Source of the DNA: YA12-FULL-51-18 sp041665305
Lineage (GTDB): Bacteria; Elusimicrobiota; Elusimicrobia; Elusimicrobiales; UBA9959
Assembly: GCA_041665305.1 (NCBI GenBank)
Contig: JBAYJD010000009.1
Span: 7,198-71,197 of the forward strand
Direction of reading: 5' to 3'
DNA: 64,000 nucleotides
The notes below the pieces were generated by a model. That model was not told the origin of the DNA. It saw only the letters and a program-made list of their open reading frames with translations, and ran no database searches. This document shows, piece after piece, positions 50,110 through 58,988 of this stretch. The position numbers and the translations under genes are program-made. The stretch's first letter is position 1, and every line of letters begins with the position of its first letter.

Positions 50110-51441
50110 ATGACCGGGATAACACATGGTTTACAGGTGTACGACCGATGGGAAACGCAAACCGGGAGGGTGCGCGGCCGAGTTATGGCCCGCCGGCTGG
50201 CGGATTATGTGCGCTATGCCGCGCGGCTGCCGTTCTACAAGCGGCGTCTGGCCGCTTTCAGTCCCGGCGCGCAATATCCTTTGGCGGGAACGCCGGTGCT
50301 GGAAGCCAAAGACCTGCGACGGCTGCTGCCGCCGCGGAGCGAAGAACTTATAGCCGACAAGTCTTGCGGCCGCAACATCTTCCAAAGCGGCGGGACGACC
50401 GGCTGTCCCAAAACCACGATCTTCAGCCATAAGGAGCTTGAGGGGCTTTACCTGCCCAACGCGCGGGGTTTTCACGCCGTCGGCCTGGACCGTTCCGACA
50501 GGGTCGCCAACCTCTTCGCGGTTGGCGGGCTGTACATGACCTTTATCCACATCCACCGTATGCTGCAGGAATTCGGCTGCTCCAACTTTCCGTTCTCGAA
50601 CCACACGCCGTCCGAATTCGTGCACCCTGTCTGCCGGCTTTTTAAGATCAACTGTTTCGCCGGCATCGCCAGCGTGGTGCTCAACACTTTGCGCGATATG
50701 GAAAAAATGGGGCTCAGGGGGATACGGATAGAGAAGATCTATTACGGCGGGGAGCATCTATACGAAGCGGACAAGGCCGAACTGCGGGAGAAGTTCGGCG
50801 CGAAGCTCATTGCCGCTCCGGGGTACGGCACGGTCGATTCATGGTATATCGGCTACCAGTGCGTGCGGTGTCCGACCGGCGTGTTCCACGCGCATGACGA
50901 CCAGGTCTACATAGAACTGGTCGATGAGGAAACCGGCCGCCATTGCGCTCCGGGCGAAACGGGCATGATGTATGTCACGGCGTTTCCCAGGCTGCTGACC
51001 CCGATAGTGCGCTACAGGGTGGGTGACCTGGCCCGCTGGCTGCCCGGGCCCTGCTCCTGCGGCAGGACGACCCCGCTGTTCGAACTGCGCGGCCGCGGCG
51101 ACGATGTGTTGCGGATAGGTTTTGATTCGGTGGATTACGGTTTTATCCAGAAAATGATAGGAAGGGTAAAAGGGCTGCTGGGTTCGGCGCAGATGGAAAA
51201 GCGGCGCGAGAACGGCCGGGACCGGCTGATACTGCGCGTTGAAACCCCGGCCCCGAAAAGCGCCCGCGCCGTGATGCGCAAGGTCCTCGAGCGCGAAATA
51301 CTTAAGGAAAGACCCACGCTGAACAAGGCGGTTTCCACGGGAGCCGTGCTGCCCCCGGAGATAGAGCTTCTCGCCCCCGGCGCGATCCCCCGCAACCCGC
51401 GCACCGGCAAGCTCGTCCGGGTGCTGGATGTCCTGCGATGA
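50110..51441 (+). CDS. PaaK-like adenylate-forming enzyme
   Basis: 443 residues, similar in length to phenylacetate-CoA ligase. AMP-loop FQSGGTTGCPKTT (93-101), then IYYGGEHL, the adenine-binding APGYGTVDSWYIGYQ, the aspartate motif PIVRYRVGDLARW, a Cys cluster (PCSCGRTTP), the hinge GRGDDVLRIG, and the late PRNPRTGKLVR with its lysine. It should activate a carboxylic acid as acyl-AMP; the acyl group may go to CoA, a protein or LuxC. First gene of an operon of six; the next gene starts inside its stop (ATGA). Confidence 0.88.
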   Translation: MTGITHGLQVYDRWETQTGRVRGRVMARRLADYVRYAARLPFYKRRLAAFSPGAQYPLAGTPVLEAKDLRRLLPPRSEELIADKSCGRNIFQSGGTTGCPKTTIFSHKELEGLYLPNARGFHAVGLDRSDRVANLFAVGGLYMTFIHIHRMLQEFGCSNFPFSNHTPSEFVHPVCRLFKINCFAGIASVVLNTLRDMEKMGLRGIRIEKIYYGGEHLYEADKAELREKFGAKLIAAPGYGTVDSWYIGYQCVRCPTGVFHAHDDQVYIELVDEETGRHCAPGETGMMYVTAFPRLLTPIVRYRVGDLARWLPGPCSCGRTTPLFELRGRGDDVLRIGFDSVDYGFIQKMIGRVKGLLGSAQMEKRRENGRDRLILRVETPAPKSARAVMRKVLEREILKERPTLNKAVSTGAVLPPEIELLAPGAIPRNPRTGKLVRVLDVLR

Positions 51442-52895
51442 GCCGCAACAGCGCCAGGCTGGAGATCCCCGCGCGGGAAGAGTTCCTCGCCCCGGCCGCG
51501 GATTTCCTTTTGTCTTTTGCGGAGCACCGCGGCTGCGTGGAGCTTGAGCGGCTTAATGCGGCTGCGACCGCGGCGATCTCCATAGCCGTAGAGAACAGCG
51601 CGCGCGGACATTCCGATACGGCCGTGGCGATCGAGGTCTTTGAGACGGGCGGAAAACTGTGCGTTGAGATCTGCAACCGGGGGCTGCCGGTGCTTCTTGA
51701 CGGTCCGAGTTCGGTAAACGCCGCTTATTTTGAAAAATTCCAGGCGGTGCGGCGGCACGCGGATTATGCCGCTGCGGAGAACAGGGGCCGGGAGGGGCAG
51801 GTCATCGTTTTTGAATTTTCGCTCGCCGCCGCCGGATCCGCGCAGCCGGAGACCCTGTTCCGCGAGATCCCTGAGGACGAGGTCTGCACTATAAGACGGC
51901 TTTGCCCAGGCGAAGAGACGGCTTTGAGCCGGTTGTTCTATCTTGTTTACGGTTATGATTACATAAACGAGGTCGTCTATTACCCGGACAAGCTCAAAGC
52001 CATGCTTTTATCGGGAGACCTGGTCTCGATAGTGGCGGCGAGGCCCAACGGAAGGCTTGTGGGGCATGTGGGGCTGCTGCGCCGCGGCAGAACGCCGCCC
52101 GTTTACGAAGCGGCTATGGGAGTTAACGACCCCGCCGTAAAATCCCGCGGATTGTTCGGGAAGGTGTTCCAAAAGGCCATCGAGACGGCTCATTCCATGG
52201 AAATGAGGTACTGCCTGTTCGATTTTGTCACCAATCACGACCGCAGCCAGCGGCATATCGCGAAGTACGGGACCTGCGACATGGCCGTCTATGTCGGCTG
52301 CCAGTCGCGCGAAACCCAGGCAAGGCTGGACAAACTGGGCATGGGCGCCGATCCCGAGGGAATGGACCGCTACAGCCTGCTCGTCTCGATCATTCCCATG
52401 TCGCCGCGGCCTTTCGGCGGGATCGTCAGCCTGCCGGAATCCATAGGCGGCAACTACGGGTTCCTGCTCAAGCCTCTGGGGCTTGAGTGGACGCCCGCCT
52501 CCCGTTTCGAGGCGCTGCCCGGCGACGGGGTTTTCAGCGCCAAATTCCAGGAGGAGCAGTCCTCCGTGGTTTTCGATATGAGCAAGCCGGGCCGCGGAGC
52601 TTTGACCGGAGTGCTGCGGGATTGGCGCGCTCTTCTGCGCGACGGTTACCAATACGCGGCGGTCGATGTTCCGGCGGACGCCTCCGGCCTGGGGGAATTG
52701 CGCGAAGCCCTTTCGGAGAACGGTTTTTTCGGCGCGGGCTTCGTTCCCTACCGGATGTCCGACAAACTGGGTTTCCGGTTCCAGGCGGTCGGTCCCGTTA
52801 AAGTCGCCTTTGACAAGATCCGCATAGCCGGGGAGTCCGGCAGGAGGCTGCTGGCCCTGGTGCGCGAAGAGCACGATGCCGTCCAGAAAATATGA
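51438..52895 (+). CDS. HATPase-like domain fused to GNAT-like acetyltransferase domains
   Basis: 485 residues. Residues 1-130 resemble an anti-sigma-type (RsbW/SpoIIAB) ATPase: LNAAATAAISIAVENSARGH (N box) and ICNRGLP; the usual C-terminal G box is not obvious, so ATP binding is uncertain. Residues about 148-310 look like a GNAT fold (IRRLCPGEETALSRLFYLVY, GRLVGHVGLLRRG, MGVNDPAVKSRGLFGKVFQK, RYCLFDFVTNHDRSQRHIAK). The last 130 residues share a pattern with the end of the operon's last gene. Overlaps its neighbours by four bases each. Role in the pathway unknown; transfer of an acyl group is a guess. Confidence 0.7.
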   Translation: MSRNSARLEIPAREEFLAPAADFLLSFAEHRGCVELERLNAAATAAISIAVENSARGHSDTAVAIEVFETGGKLCVEICNRGLPVLLDGPSSVNAAYFEKFQAVRRHADYAAAENRGREGQVIVFEFSLAAAGSAQPETLFREIPEDEVCTIRRLCPGEETALSRLFYLVYGYDYINEVVYYPDKLKAMLLSGDLVSIVAARPNGRLVGHVGLLRRGRTPPVYEAAMGVNDPAVKSRGLFGKVFQKAIETAHSMEMRYCLFDFVTNHDRSQRHIAKYGTCDMAVYVGCQSRETQARLDKLGMGADPEGMDRYSLLVSIIPMSPRPFGGIVSLPESIGGNYGFLLKPLGLEWTPASRFEALPGDGVFSAKFQEEQSSVVFDMSKPGRGALTGVLRDWRALLRDGYQYAAVDVPADASGLGELREALSENGFFGAGFVPYRMSDKLGFRFQAVGPVKVAFDKIRIAGESGRRLLALVREEHDAVQKI

Positions 52896-54013
52896 GCGAA
52901 CTATTTCCGAACAGCGAAGCCGTTTCGCGCGTCCGCGACCCTCATATCTGGTCGCCTGAAAAAGAGCGGCTTTTTGTCCTGGCCTGCCGCGAACTCGCCG
53001 TGTTTCACGCCGCGCATTCTCCGGAGACCGCCGCCATCTACCGGCGGCGCGGCTTCGATCCCGGGTCCATCCGTTCCATGGACGATGTGGCGCGCCTCCC
53101 CATGATAGGCGTGGCGGCGATGAAGAGGTATCTCCTTACCAGCCTGCCGCACGAGCGGGCCGCGCTCAAGCTCACCTCTTCCGGCACGCGCGGGCAGAAA
53201 ACCCGGATCTGGCTCGACGAAGCCGGCCTGGCCCGGGTGCAGGCCATGCTGGCCGCGCAGTGGGAACAGGAGGGGCTGGTTTCCGGCAAGCCCGCCAACT
53301 ATATAACCTTCTCGTACGATCCGGCGGACGCCAACGATCTGGGCATAGCTTTTACCAGCAGGAATCAGCAGCGTTTCGCGCCGGCGGCCGGGAATTTCTA
53401 CGCCCTGAGGAAGGACCCCTCCGGCGAATGGCGGTTCCTGAGGGAGGAGGCGCGGCGCACGCTTGAGGAATACGCGGCGCAGGGGCTGCCTGTGCGTATT
53501 TTCGGGATCCCCAGCTTTATCCACGACTTCCTGGAGCGCGCGGAGAAACCCCTGCGCCTGCCGCCCGGCAGCTGGATGCTGACCGGCGGCGGCTGGAAAG
53601 CCGCCGAGGATAAAAAAGTATCGCGCGATTTTTTCCGCCGCAGGGCGGCTGAGGCGTTCGGCCTTGAGCTTGAAAATATCCGCGACGGCTACGGCATGGC
53701 CGAGCATTGCGCCCCGTACCTTGAATGCCGCCGCCACCGGTTCCATGTTCCGGCCTTCGCGCGCGTTCTCGCCCGCGCGCCCGCGGACCTTTCGGTTCTG
53801 CCTCCTGGCCGGGCGGGTTTGCTGGAGCTTATAAGCCCCTACAACGCCATGATGCCCAACCTCGCGATCCTGTCCACGGACAACGGGTTCATCGACCCGG
53901 AGCCGTGCCCCTGCGGTTACAATTCTCCGACCTTTACGCTTCTCGGGCGAGCCGGTCTGGTGAAACACAAAGGCTGCGCCATAGCCGCGGCGGAAATACT
54001 CAAGAGGACATGA
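52892..54013 (+). CDS. LuxE-like acyl-protein synthetase
   Basis: 373 residues. LuxE-family features: AMP-loop KLTSSGTRGQKTR (93-105), MLTGGGWKAAEDK, DGYGMAEHCAPYLEC, and a C-terminal CPCGYNSPTFTLLGRAG...KHKGCAIAA with Cys362 near the C terminus. In luminous bacteria LuxE activates a fatty acid with ATP, takes it on a cysteine near its C terminus, and hands it to LuxC. The position of Cys362 fits that role. It overlaps the preceding gene (ATGA) and is one base from the LuxC-PaaK gene. Confidence 0.87.
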   Translation: MSELFPNSEAVSRVRDPHIWSPEKERLFVLACRELAVFHAAHSPETAAIYRRRGFDPGSIRSMDDVARLPMIGVAAMKRYLLTSLPHERAALKLTSSGTRGQKTRIWLDEAGLARVQAMLAAQWEQEGLVSGKPANYITFSYDPADANDLGIAFTSRNQQRFAPAAGNFYALRKDPSGEWRFLREEARRTLEEYAAQGLPVRIFGIPSFIHDFLERAEKPLRLPPGSWMLTGGGWKAAEDKKVSRDFFRRRAAEAFGLELENIRDGYGMAEHCAPYLECRRHRFHVPAFARVLARAPADLSVLPPGRAGLLELISPYNAMMPNLAILSTDNGFIDPEPCPCGYNSPTFTLLGRAGLVKHKGCAIAAAEILKRT

Positions 54014-54014
54014 T

Positions 54015-56591
54015 ATGGGAGAACAATACCTGTTTGGAGAATGGCGTTCCGGCGGTCCCCCGTTAAGCGCCGCCGACGCCGCCCGGCTGTGCGGAGAAGC
54101 GGAGCGCCTGCGCCGTCCGGTCGCGGATTATCCGCTGGACAAGGCGCTGCGCCTGCTGGGGCGTACGGGGGCGCGCTGGCGGGACGCGGACTACGGACCC
54201 CGTAAAAAAATGCAGGCGGAACTGCCGGCGGTCACGGGGTTTTCTCCGGAAATGGTGCGCCTGGGTCTCGACGAGGTCTGCCGCGTGTTCGATCCGGAGC
54301 TCCTTGAGCGCAAGCGTTCGGCCGAGCTGCCGGAAGCCGCGGGACTGGCCTGGGAACCGGCGGGTGTCGCGCTCCATGTGCTGGCGGGGAATGTTTTTAT
54401 CGGCGCGGCGGGATCGCTGGCGGCGGGAGTTCTCACGCGCAATGTGAACATCCTTAAAATGCCGTCTTCTGAAAATATTTTCCTGCCCGAGCTTGTTCGC
54501 TCCCTTTGCGAGTGCGACGAAGAAGGATTCCTTTCCCGTTCCATCGCCGTGGTCGAATACGGTTCGTCCCAGGCCGATGTGATAGCCGAATTCAAGCGAA
54601 GGGCTGACTTGGTGGTGGTCTGGGGCGGAGAGGGCGCCGTCCGCTCCTACCGCGACGGTTTGCCTGCGCGCACCAGGCTTATAGTGTTCGGTCCCAAGAT
54701 CAGCATGGCGGTCGTGACGCGCAAAGGCCTGGAGGCCGCCTCGCCGGAGGCGACCGCGCTGAAGCTCGCGCGCGAAATGTCGATCTGGGACCAGAACGCC
54801 TGTACCGCCCCCCAGGTCTGTTATGTCGAGGGCGCTGCGTCGGCCCGCGCCCTGGCCGAGGCCCTGCCGAGGGCTCTGGACGCCGCCGCCCTGGAGCTTC
54901 CCCCTGGGGATCTCGATGACGCCTCCGCGGCGGAGATCCGCAAACTCCGCGGAATTTTCGAGGTGGCCGAGGCGCGGGGCGAAGGGCTGTTGCGCGAATC
55001 CCCGAAAGGCCTCGACTGGTCGGTCTTCCTGGACCACGACCAGACCTTGGAACCTTCCCCGCTCCACCGCACCCTGCGCGTGATCCCTTATGAAAAGATA
55101 GACGAGCCGCTGGCTGCGGCCGGAGCGATGCGCGGTTATCTCCAGACGGTGGGCCTGGCCTGCACCCCGGAAGAAGGCGCGCAGCTGGGGCCGCTGTTTT
55201 GCGCGGCGGGCGCGGTGCGCGTGCTGGAGCTCGGCCGCATGTCCGGCGGCGAGATCGACGATCCGCATGACGGCGCCTACGATCTTCCCCAGTTCATGAA
55301 CAGGGTCATAATCCGCGCCGGCGGAAATTCACGCGCTCCGGGCCGTTACCGCGCGCTGATAGATTCACGGCTGCGCAGGCTGCTCGATGCCGCCCGCCGT
55401 TCGCCGTTCTATGCCAGGCGGCTTGAAGGCCTGAAGATAGAGACGGTCGAAGACCTGCCCGCTATCCCGCGGCTGACCCGCGCGGAAATGGACTCCAATA
55501 TGCCGCCCAAAGGCGAAGGGCTTTGTACCGGAGCCTGGACGGGGGGGTATGTTTCGCGCAGCGGCGGTTCCACGGGCGAACCGAAGTTCTCCGTATACGA
55601 CCGCTTCGACTGGGAGCGCATGATAGCCCATGCCGTAGGCGTGCTGCGCGCCGCCGGCATCTCGGAAACGGACAGACTGGGGAACCTGATGGTGGCGGGT
55701 GACCTTTACGGCAGCTTTGTTTCCTTCGACCACATAAACTACCGGCTTGGCGCCGCCAGCTTCGCCTTCGCCAACACCGCGCCTCCGGAAGCTTTTGTCG
55801 ACGCATGCCGGAAATTCAAGATCAACGCCGTGGAGGGGATCACGCCGTTCATGCTGCCTTTCCTGCGCAAGGCGAAGGAACTGGACCCTTCGCTGACCCT
55901 GGAAAAGGTCGTTTATGCCGGCGGTTCCCTGACCGATTCCGAACGGGTCTGGCTTGAGAAGGAACTTAAAGCGCGGCGCATAGCCTCCATCATCGGCGCG
56001 AACGACGGCGGGCAGATCGGCTACCAATGCCGCGAACTCGGCGGCAATATGCATCATGCGACCGACGATTTCAATTATCTTGAGGTCACGGACGCCCAGG
56101 GCCGCCCTGTGCCGGAGGGGACCGAGGGCCTGCTGCTTATCACCAGCCTGGAGAAGTACGCGTACCCGCTTATCCGCTACGCGATCGGCGACAAGGGCCG
56201 TTTTGTCCCCGGCCGCTGCGCGTGCGGCCGGCCGGACCGTCTTTTTGAATTTCTCGGCCGGGCCGACGAGATCCTCCGCGTGGGACTGCTCTCCGCCGAG
56301 TATTCCGACTTTTCGCGCGCGCTCGCTCATCTGCCGGTCTCGGCTTTGCAGCTTGCGGCCCGGCGCGTCGAGGGCGGGGAATGCCTTATCGTCAGGGTCG
56401 AGACGGCGGAGCCGTCCGGGGAGCTTGAAGAGAGCGTGCGTCGGGCGCTGCTGGCTTCGCTGCCCAAGGTCGGTGCATCCCTTAAAAACGGTTCGCTTTT
56501 CAGGTTAAGCGTGGAATTCTCCGCTCCCGGCGGTCTCGCGCGCAATCCGCGCAGCGGCAAGGTAAGGTGCACGGTGGACGAACGGTCATGA
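54015..56591 (+). CDS. LuxC-like acyl reductase fused to a PaaK-like adenylation domain
   Basis: 858 residues. Residues 1-about 435 are LuxC-like (long-chain acyl protein thioester reductase): HVLAGNVFIGAAGSLAAG, NVNILKMPSSENIFLPELV, VVVWGGEGAVRSYR, and the catalytic Cys263 in SIWDQNACTAPQVCY. Residues about 440-858 are PaaK-like: RSPFYARRLEGL, AMP-loop SGGSTGEPK (516-524), GANDGGQIGYQC, YPLIRYAIGDKGRF, GRADEILRVG, ARNPRSGKVR. LuxC alone is about 480 residues, so this is a true fusion. Activation and reduction in one chain would parallel carboxylic acid reductase. No frameshift is seen at the junction. Confidence 0.88.
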   Translation: MGEQYLFGEWRSGGPPLSAADAARLCGEAERLRRPVADYPLDKALRLLGRTGARWRDADYGPRKKMQAELPAVTGFSPEMVRLGLDEVCRVFDPELLERKRSAELPEAAGLAWEPAGVALHVLAGNVFIGAAGSLAAGVLTRNVNILKMPSSENIFLPELVRSLCECDEEGFLSRSIAVVEYGSSQADVIAEFKRRADLVVVWGGEGAVRSYRDGLPARTRLIVFGPKISMAVVTRKGLEAASPEATALKLAREMSIWDQNACTAPQVCYVEGAASARALAEALPRALDAAALELPPGDLDDASAAEIRKLRGIFEVAEARGEGLLRESPKGLDWSVFLDHDQTLEPSPLHRTLRVIPYEKIDEPLAAAGAMRGYLQTVGLACTPEEGAQLGPLFCAAGAVRVLELGRMSGGEIDDPHDGAYDLPQFMNRVIIRAGGNSRAPGRYRALIDSRLRRLLDAARRSPFYARRLEGLKIETVEDLPAIPRLTRAEMDSNMPPKGEGLCTGAWTGGYVSRSGGSTGEPKFSVYDRFDWERMIAHAVGVLRAAGISETDRLGNLMVAGDLYGSFVSFDHINYRLGAASFAFANTAPPEAFVDACRKFKINAVEGITPFMLPFLRKAKELDPSLTLEKVVYAGGSLTDSERVWLEKELKARRIASIIGANDGGQIGYQCRELGGNMHHATDDFNYLEVTDAQGRPVPEGTEGLLLITSLEKYAYPLIRYAIGDKGRFVPGRCACGRPDRLFEFLGRADEILRVGLLSAEYSDFSRALAHLPVSALQLAARRVEGGECLIVRVETAEPSGELEESVRRALLASLPKVGASLKNGSLFRLSVEFSAPGGLARNPRSGKVRCTVDERS

Positions 56592-57808
56592 TGAAACGCC
56601 CTCTTATTTTACGGCACCGCGGCATGTTCCTGGTGTGGCTGGGCCAGGCCCTGAGCCAGATGGGCACGCGCATGTACCAGATCGCGCTGATCTGGTGGCT
56701 GGCCGTCCACGCGGGGGCGGCGGGGGGCAGGGCCGCCGGCTTGTTCATGGTCGCCAGCGCTCTCCCGTCGCTGCTGCTGGTGAAAGCCATAGGCCGCATT
56801 ATAGACCGCGGACCCGTAAGGCCGGTACTCGTGCGCTGCGATCTTCTTTCAGCGCTTGTCGTTTCCTGCGTGGCCGCGGCGCTGCGTTATGGCCTGCTCG
56901 GCATCGCCTCCGCCTGCTTCGCCGGCCTCGCGGTGGCCGCACTCGCGGCCTGTTTCGACCCGGCCCTGAACAAAGCCGTGGCGGAATTGGCCCCGCCGGA
57001 CGAACTGCCGGAGGCGGTCGCCTGGCAAAGCTCGACGCAATCGCTGGCCAGTTTTGCCGGCGCCATGGCCGGCGCGGTCCTTATCGACCGCATAGGCCTG
57101 ACCGGAGTGGCGGTCGTCAACGCCGCCAGCTTTCTCGTTTCCGCGGCCTGCAACGCCGTTCTGCCGCTGCGGGCGGCCGCCGCGGGCAAAACGCATGCCC
57201 CCGCGCGCGCGGGCTGGGCGATACTTTCCTGCGCGCCCGCGCTTAAGCGCGTCCTGATCGGTTTCGGATTCGTCAATTTTTTTATGACCCCCATTCTTGT
57301 GACGCTGCCGCTCTATACCGCGCGCGTCCTGCACGCGCCGGCCTCCACGCTCGGCCGTCTTGAAGCCGCGCTGTGGCTCGGGCTGCTTTCCGGAACCCTG
57401 TCCGCCGGCCGCCGCCGCTCCGCCGCCGCCTTGCGCACCGGCGCCGTCTGCATGGCCGTAATAGGCTCCTGTTTTATCCTTCCCGGGATCTTCGCCGGAA
57501 AGACGCTGCTGGCGGCGTCCCTCTGCGCCGCGGGCGCCGCTTTGGGCGTCAATAATGTCACCTTTATGGCCTTGTTCCAGGAAAAGGTTCCGGGCGCTCT
57601 CAAAGGCCGCTTTTTTGCGCTCCTGCAGGCCGTTATCGGTTTTACTTTCCCGGCCGCGTACCTGTTGTCCGGGGTCCTGCTGGACGGCATAGGGCCGCTT
57701 AATGTCCTGCTCGCCCAGGGGTTAGGCATTCTGGGCTTGTCGGTCTATTTCCTGCGGCTGTCCGCGGGCTCCGAACCCCTGTGCGCGCCTTTGGAGGCCG
57801 GGGCATGA
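56588..57808 (+). CDS. MFS transporter
   Basis: 406 residues with about twelve hydrophobic segments. Starts MMKRPLILRHRGMFLVWLGQALSQMGTRMYQIAL (in part: LGQALSQMGTRMYQIALIWW); the region resembles MFS-3 macrolide/enterobactin exporters (EntS/MefA-like), with IIDRGPVRPVLVRCD in the first loop. Its ATG overlaps the stop of the LuxC-PaaK gene and its end overlaps the last gene, so it belongs to the pathway and probably exports the product. Confidence 0.88.
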   Translation: MMKRPLILRHRGMFLVWLGQALSQMGTRMYQIALIWWLAVHAGAAGGRAAGLFMVASALPSLLLVKAIGRIIDRGPVRPVLVRCDLLSALVVSCVAAALRYGLLGIASACFAGLAVAALAACFDPALNKAVAELAPPDELPEAVAWQSSTQSLASFAGAMAGAVLIDRIGLTGVAVVNAASFLVSAACNAVLPLRAAAAGKTHAPARAGWAILSCAPALKRVLIGFGFVNFFMTPILVTLPLYTARVLHAPASTLGRLEAALWLGLLSGTLSAGRRRSAAALRTGAVCMAVIGSCFILPGIFAGKTLLAASLCAAGAALGVNNVTFMALFQEKVPGALKGRFFALLQAVIGFTFPAAYLLSGVLLDGIGPLNVLLAQGLGILGLSVYFLRLSAGSEPLCAPLEAGA

Positions 57809-58929
57809 CGATACCGCCGGGAGGGCTGGTCTGCCGCCGGGCGGCGCCGGAAGATGCGGCGGCGCTGCTTGAACTGTCCAGCTCCGCGGGCGGTGATTGC
57901 GCCGAAGAGCCGGGTTTGCTCTCCGACATCGGCCATCCGCTTTCCGTCTGGGTCGTGGCGGAATTTTGCGGTTCCATCGTAGCCTGCGCTTCCATGCGCG
58001 TAGAACCGGCGGAACATCTCGGCAAGATCCAGCGTCTCCATGCCGTCGGCGAAGGGCCGCAAAGACATGCGCGGTTCTCGGCGGTGCTGTCCTTTTTGCT
58101 GGAACTTGCCGGCGATGAATGGCGGACCGAAGTGGTCTACAGCACGGGCACGACTCTCTCGCACAAACAACAGGAACTGGCCCGGGCCTGCGGTTTCAGG
58201 CCTTCCGGCGTGTTCCCCAAGGACGCGAGCCGCATTAACGGGCTGGCGATCCGGTTCTTGGACGGGCTGCTCGCGCGCAAGCGTCATGCCGGTTTTTCGC
58301 TTCATCCCGCCGCGATGCCGTTCTTTAAACTGGCCCAGGCCCAGTTTTCGCTGCCGCCGCTGGAGGCCGCGCAACGCCCCGTTCCCGCGGACTTTTCCTA
58401 CGACCTGCCGGAACTGGAACTTATCTCGGCGCCGCGCTTTGTCGGCGAGCGGTTCCGCAGGTTGAAAGCCCGCTCCAGCCTGTCCACTAATTTTTATCCG
58501 TTCCGGCAGCCCAATGTCCTGATAACCAGCGCCGATCAAAGCGTTGAGATCTTCGCTTTCCTGTCGCGGGACATCCGCTTTGCCGGCCTGCTGGGGGAAC
58601 GGCTTATGACCATGGTCGACCCGGTCGCCCTTTACGAGCGCGTGACCGTGCTGCTGCGCAAAGAAGGGGCCGATTACATAGAGATCATCAACGACGCCGC
58701 CGATACTTTAGGCATTGAATGCATCCTGCGCGCCGGGTTCGCCCCCTGCGGCTATTTCCCGGCTCTGAGGGAGAACGGCTCCGCCCGGCGCGATTTTGTC
58801 ATCTTCGCCAAGCTGCCTTCGGGCGCAGTGAAACCGCAGGCCGCCGACGGCGGCATCTACGCGGCTTTTCTTGAAGAATTTTACAAGGCGGTTCCCTTAC
58901 GGCAACTACAAGCATCTCAAGAAAATTGA
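57805..58929 (+). CDS. GNAT-like acyltransferase, two-domain
   Basis: 374 residues from ATG 57805. N-terminal half resembles a GNAT fold (VCRRAAPEDAAALLELSSSA, VWVVAEFCGSIVACASMRVE, ELARACGFRPSGVFPKD). The last 130 residues (EIFAFLSRDIRFAGLLGERL, DYIEIINDAADTLGIECILR, GFAPCGYFPALREN) share layout with the C-terminal part of the HATPase-GNAT protein of the same operon. Substrate unknown. Last gene of the operon; a new promoter lies over its stop codon. Confidence 0.72.
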   Translation: MTIPPGGLVCRRAAPEDAAALLELSSSAGGDCAEEPGLLSDIGHPLSVWVVAEFCGSIVACASMRVEPAEHLGKIQRLHAVGEGPQRHARFSAVLSFLLELAGDEWRTEVVYSTGTTLSHKQQELARACGFRPSGVFPKDASRINGLAIRFLDGLLARKRHAGFSLHPAAMPFFKLAQAQFSLPPLEAAQRPVPADFSYDLPELELISAPRFVGERFRRLKARSSLSTNFYPFRQPNVLITSADQSVEIFAFLSRDIRFAGLLGERLMTMVDPVALYERVTVLLRKEGADYIEIINDAADTLGIECILRAGFAPCGYFPALRENGSARRDFVIFAKLPSGAVKPQAADGGIYAAFLEEFYKAVPLRQLQASQEN

Positions 58930-58954
58930 CTTTTCAGGTCGTTTTTTGTACTTT
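58926..58954 (+). promoter_or_regulatory. Promoter for the downstream kinase module
   Basis: TTGACT (58926-58931), 17-base spacer, TACTTT (58949-58954), 35 bases before the GTG start. Confidence 0.65.
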
Positions 58955-58988
58955 ACTTGTTTGCGCCTGAAGGGCGGGGGAGGGGGGC

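Noticed and set aside
54063..55268. 401-codon minus-strand frame
   Set aside because: Opposite the LuxC domain, which has intact motifs; no ribosome site or domain.
50110..58929. Bacterial luciferase operon
   Set aside because: LuxC- and LuxE-like proteins are present, but no LuxA, LuxB or LuxD; the extra PaaK and GNAT genes do not fit bioluminescence.
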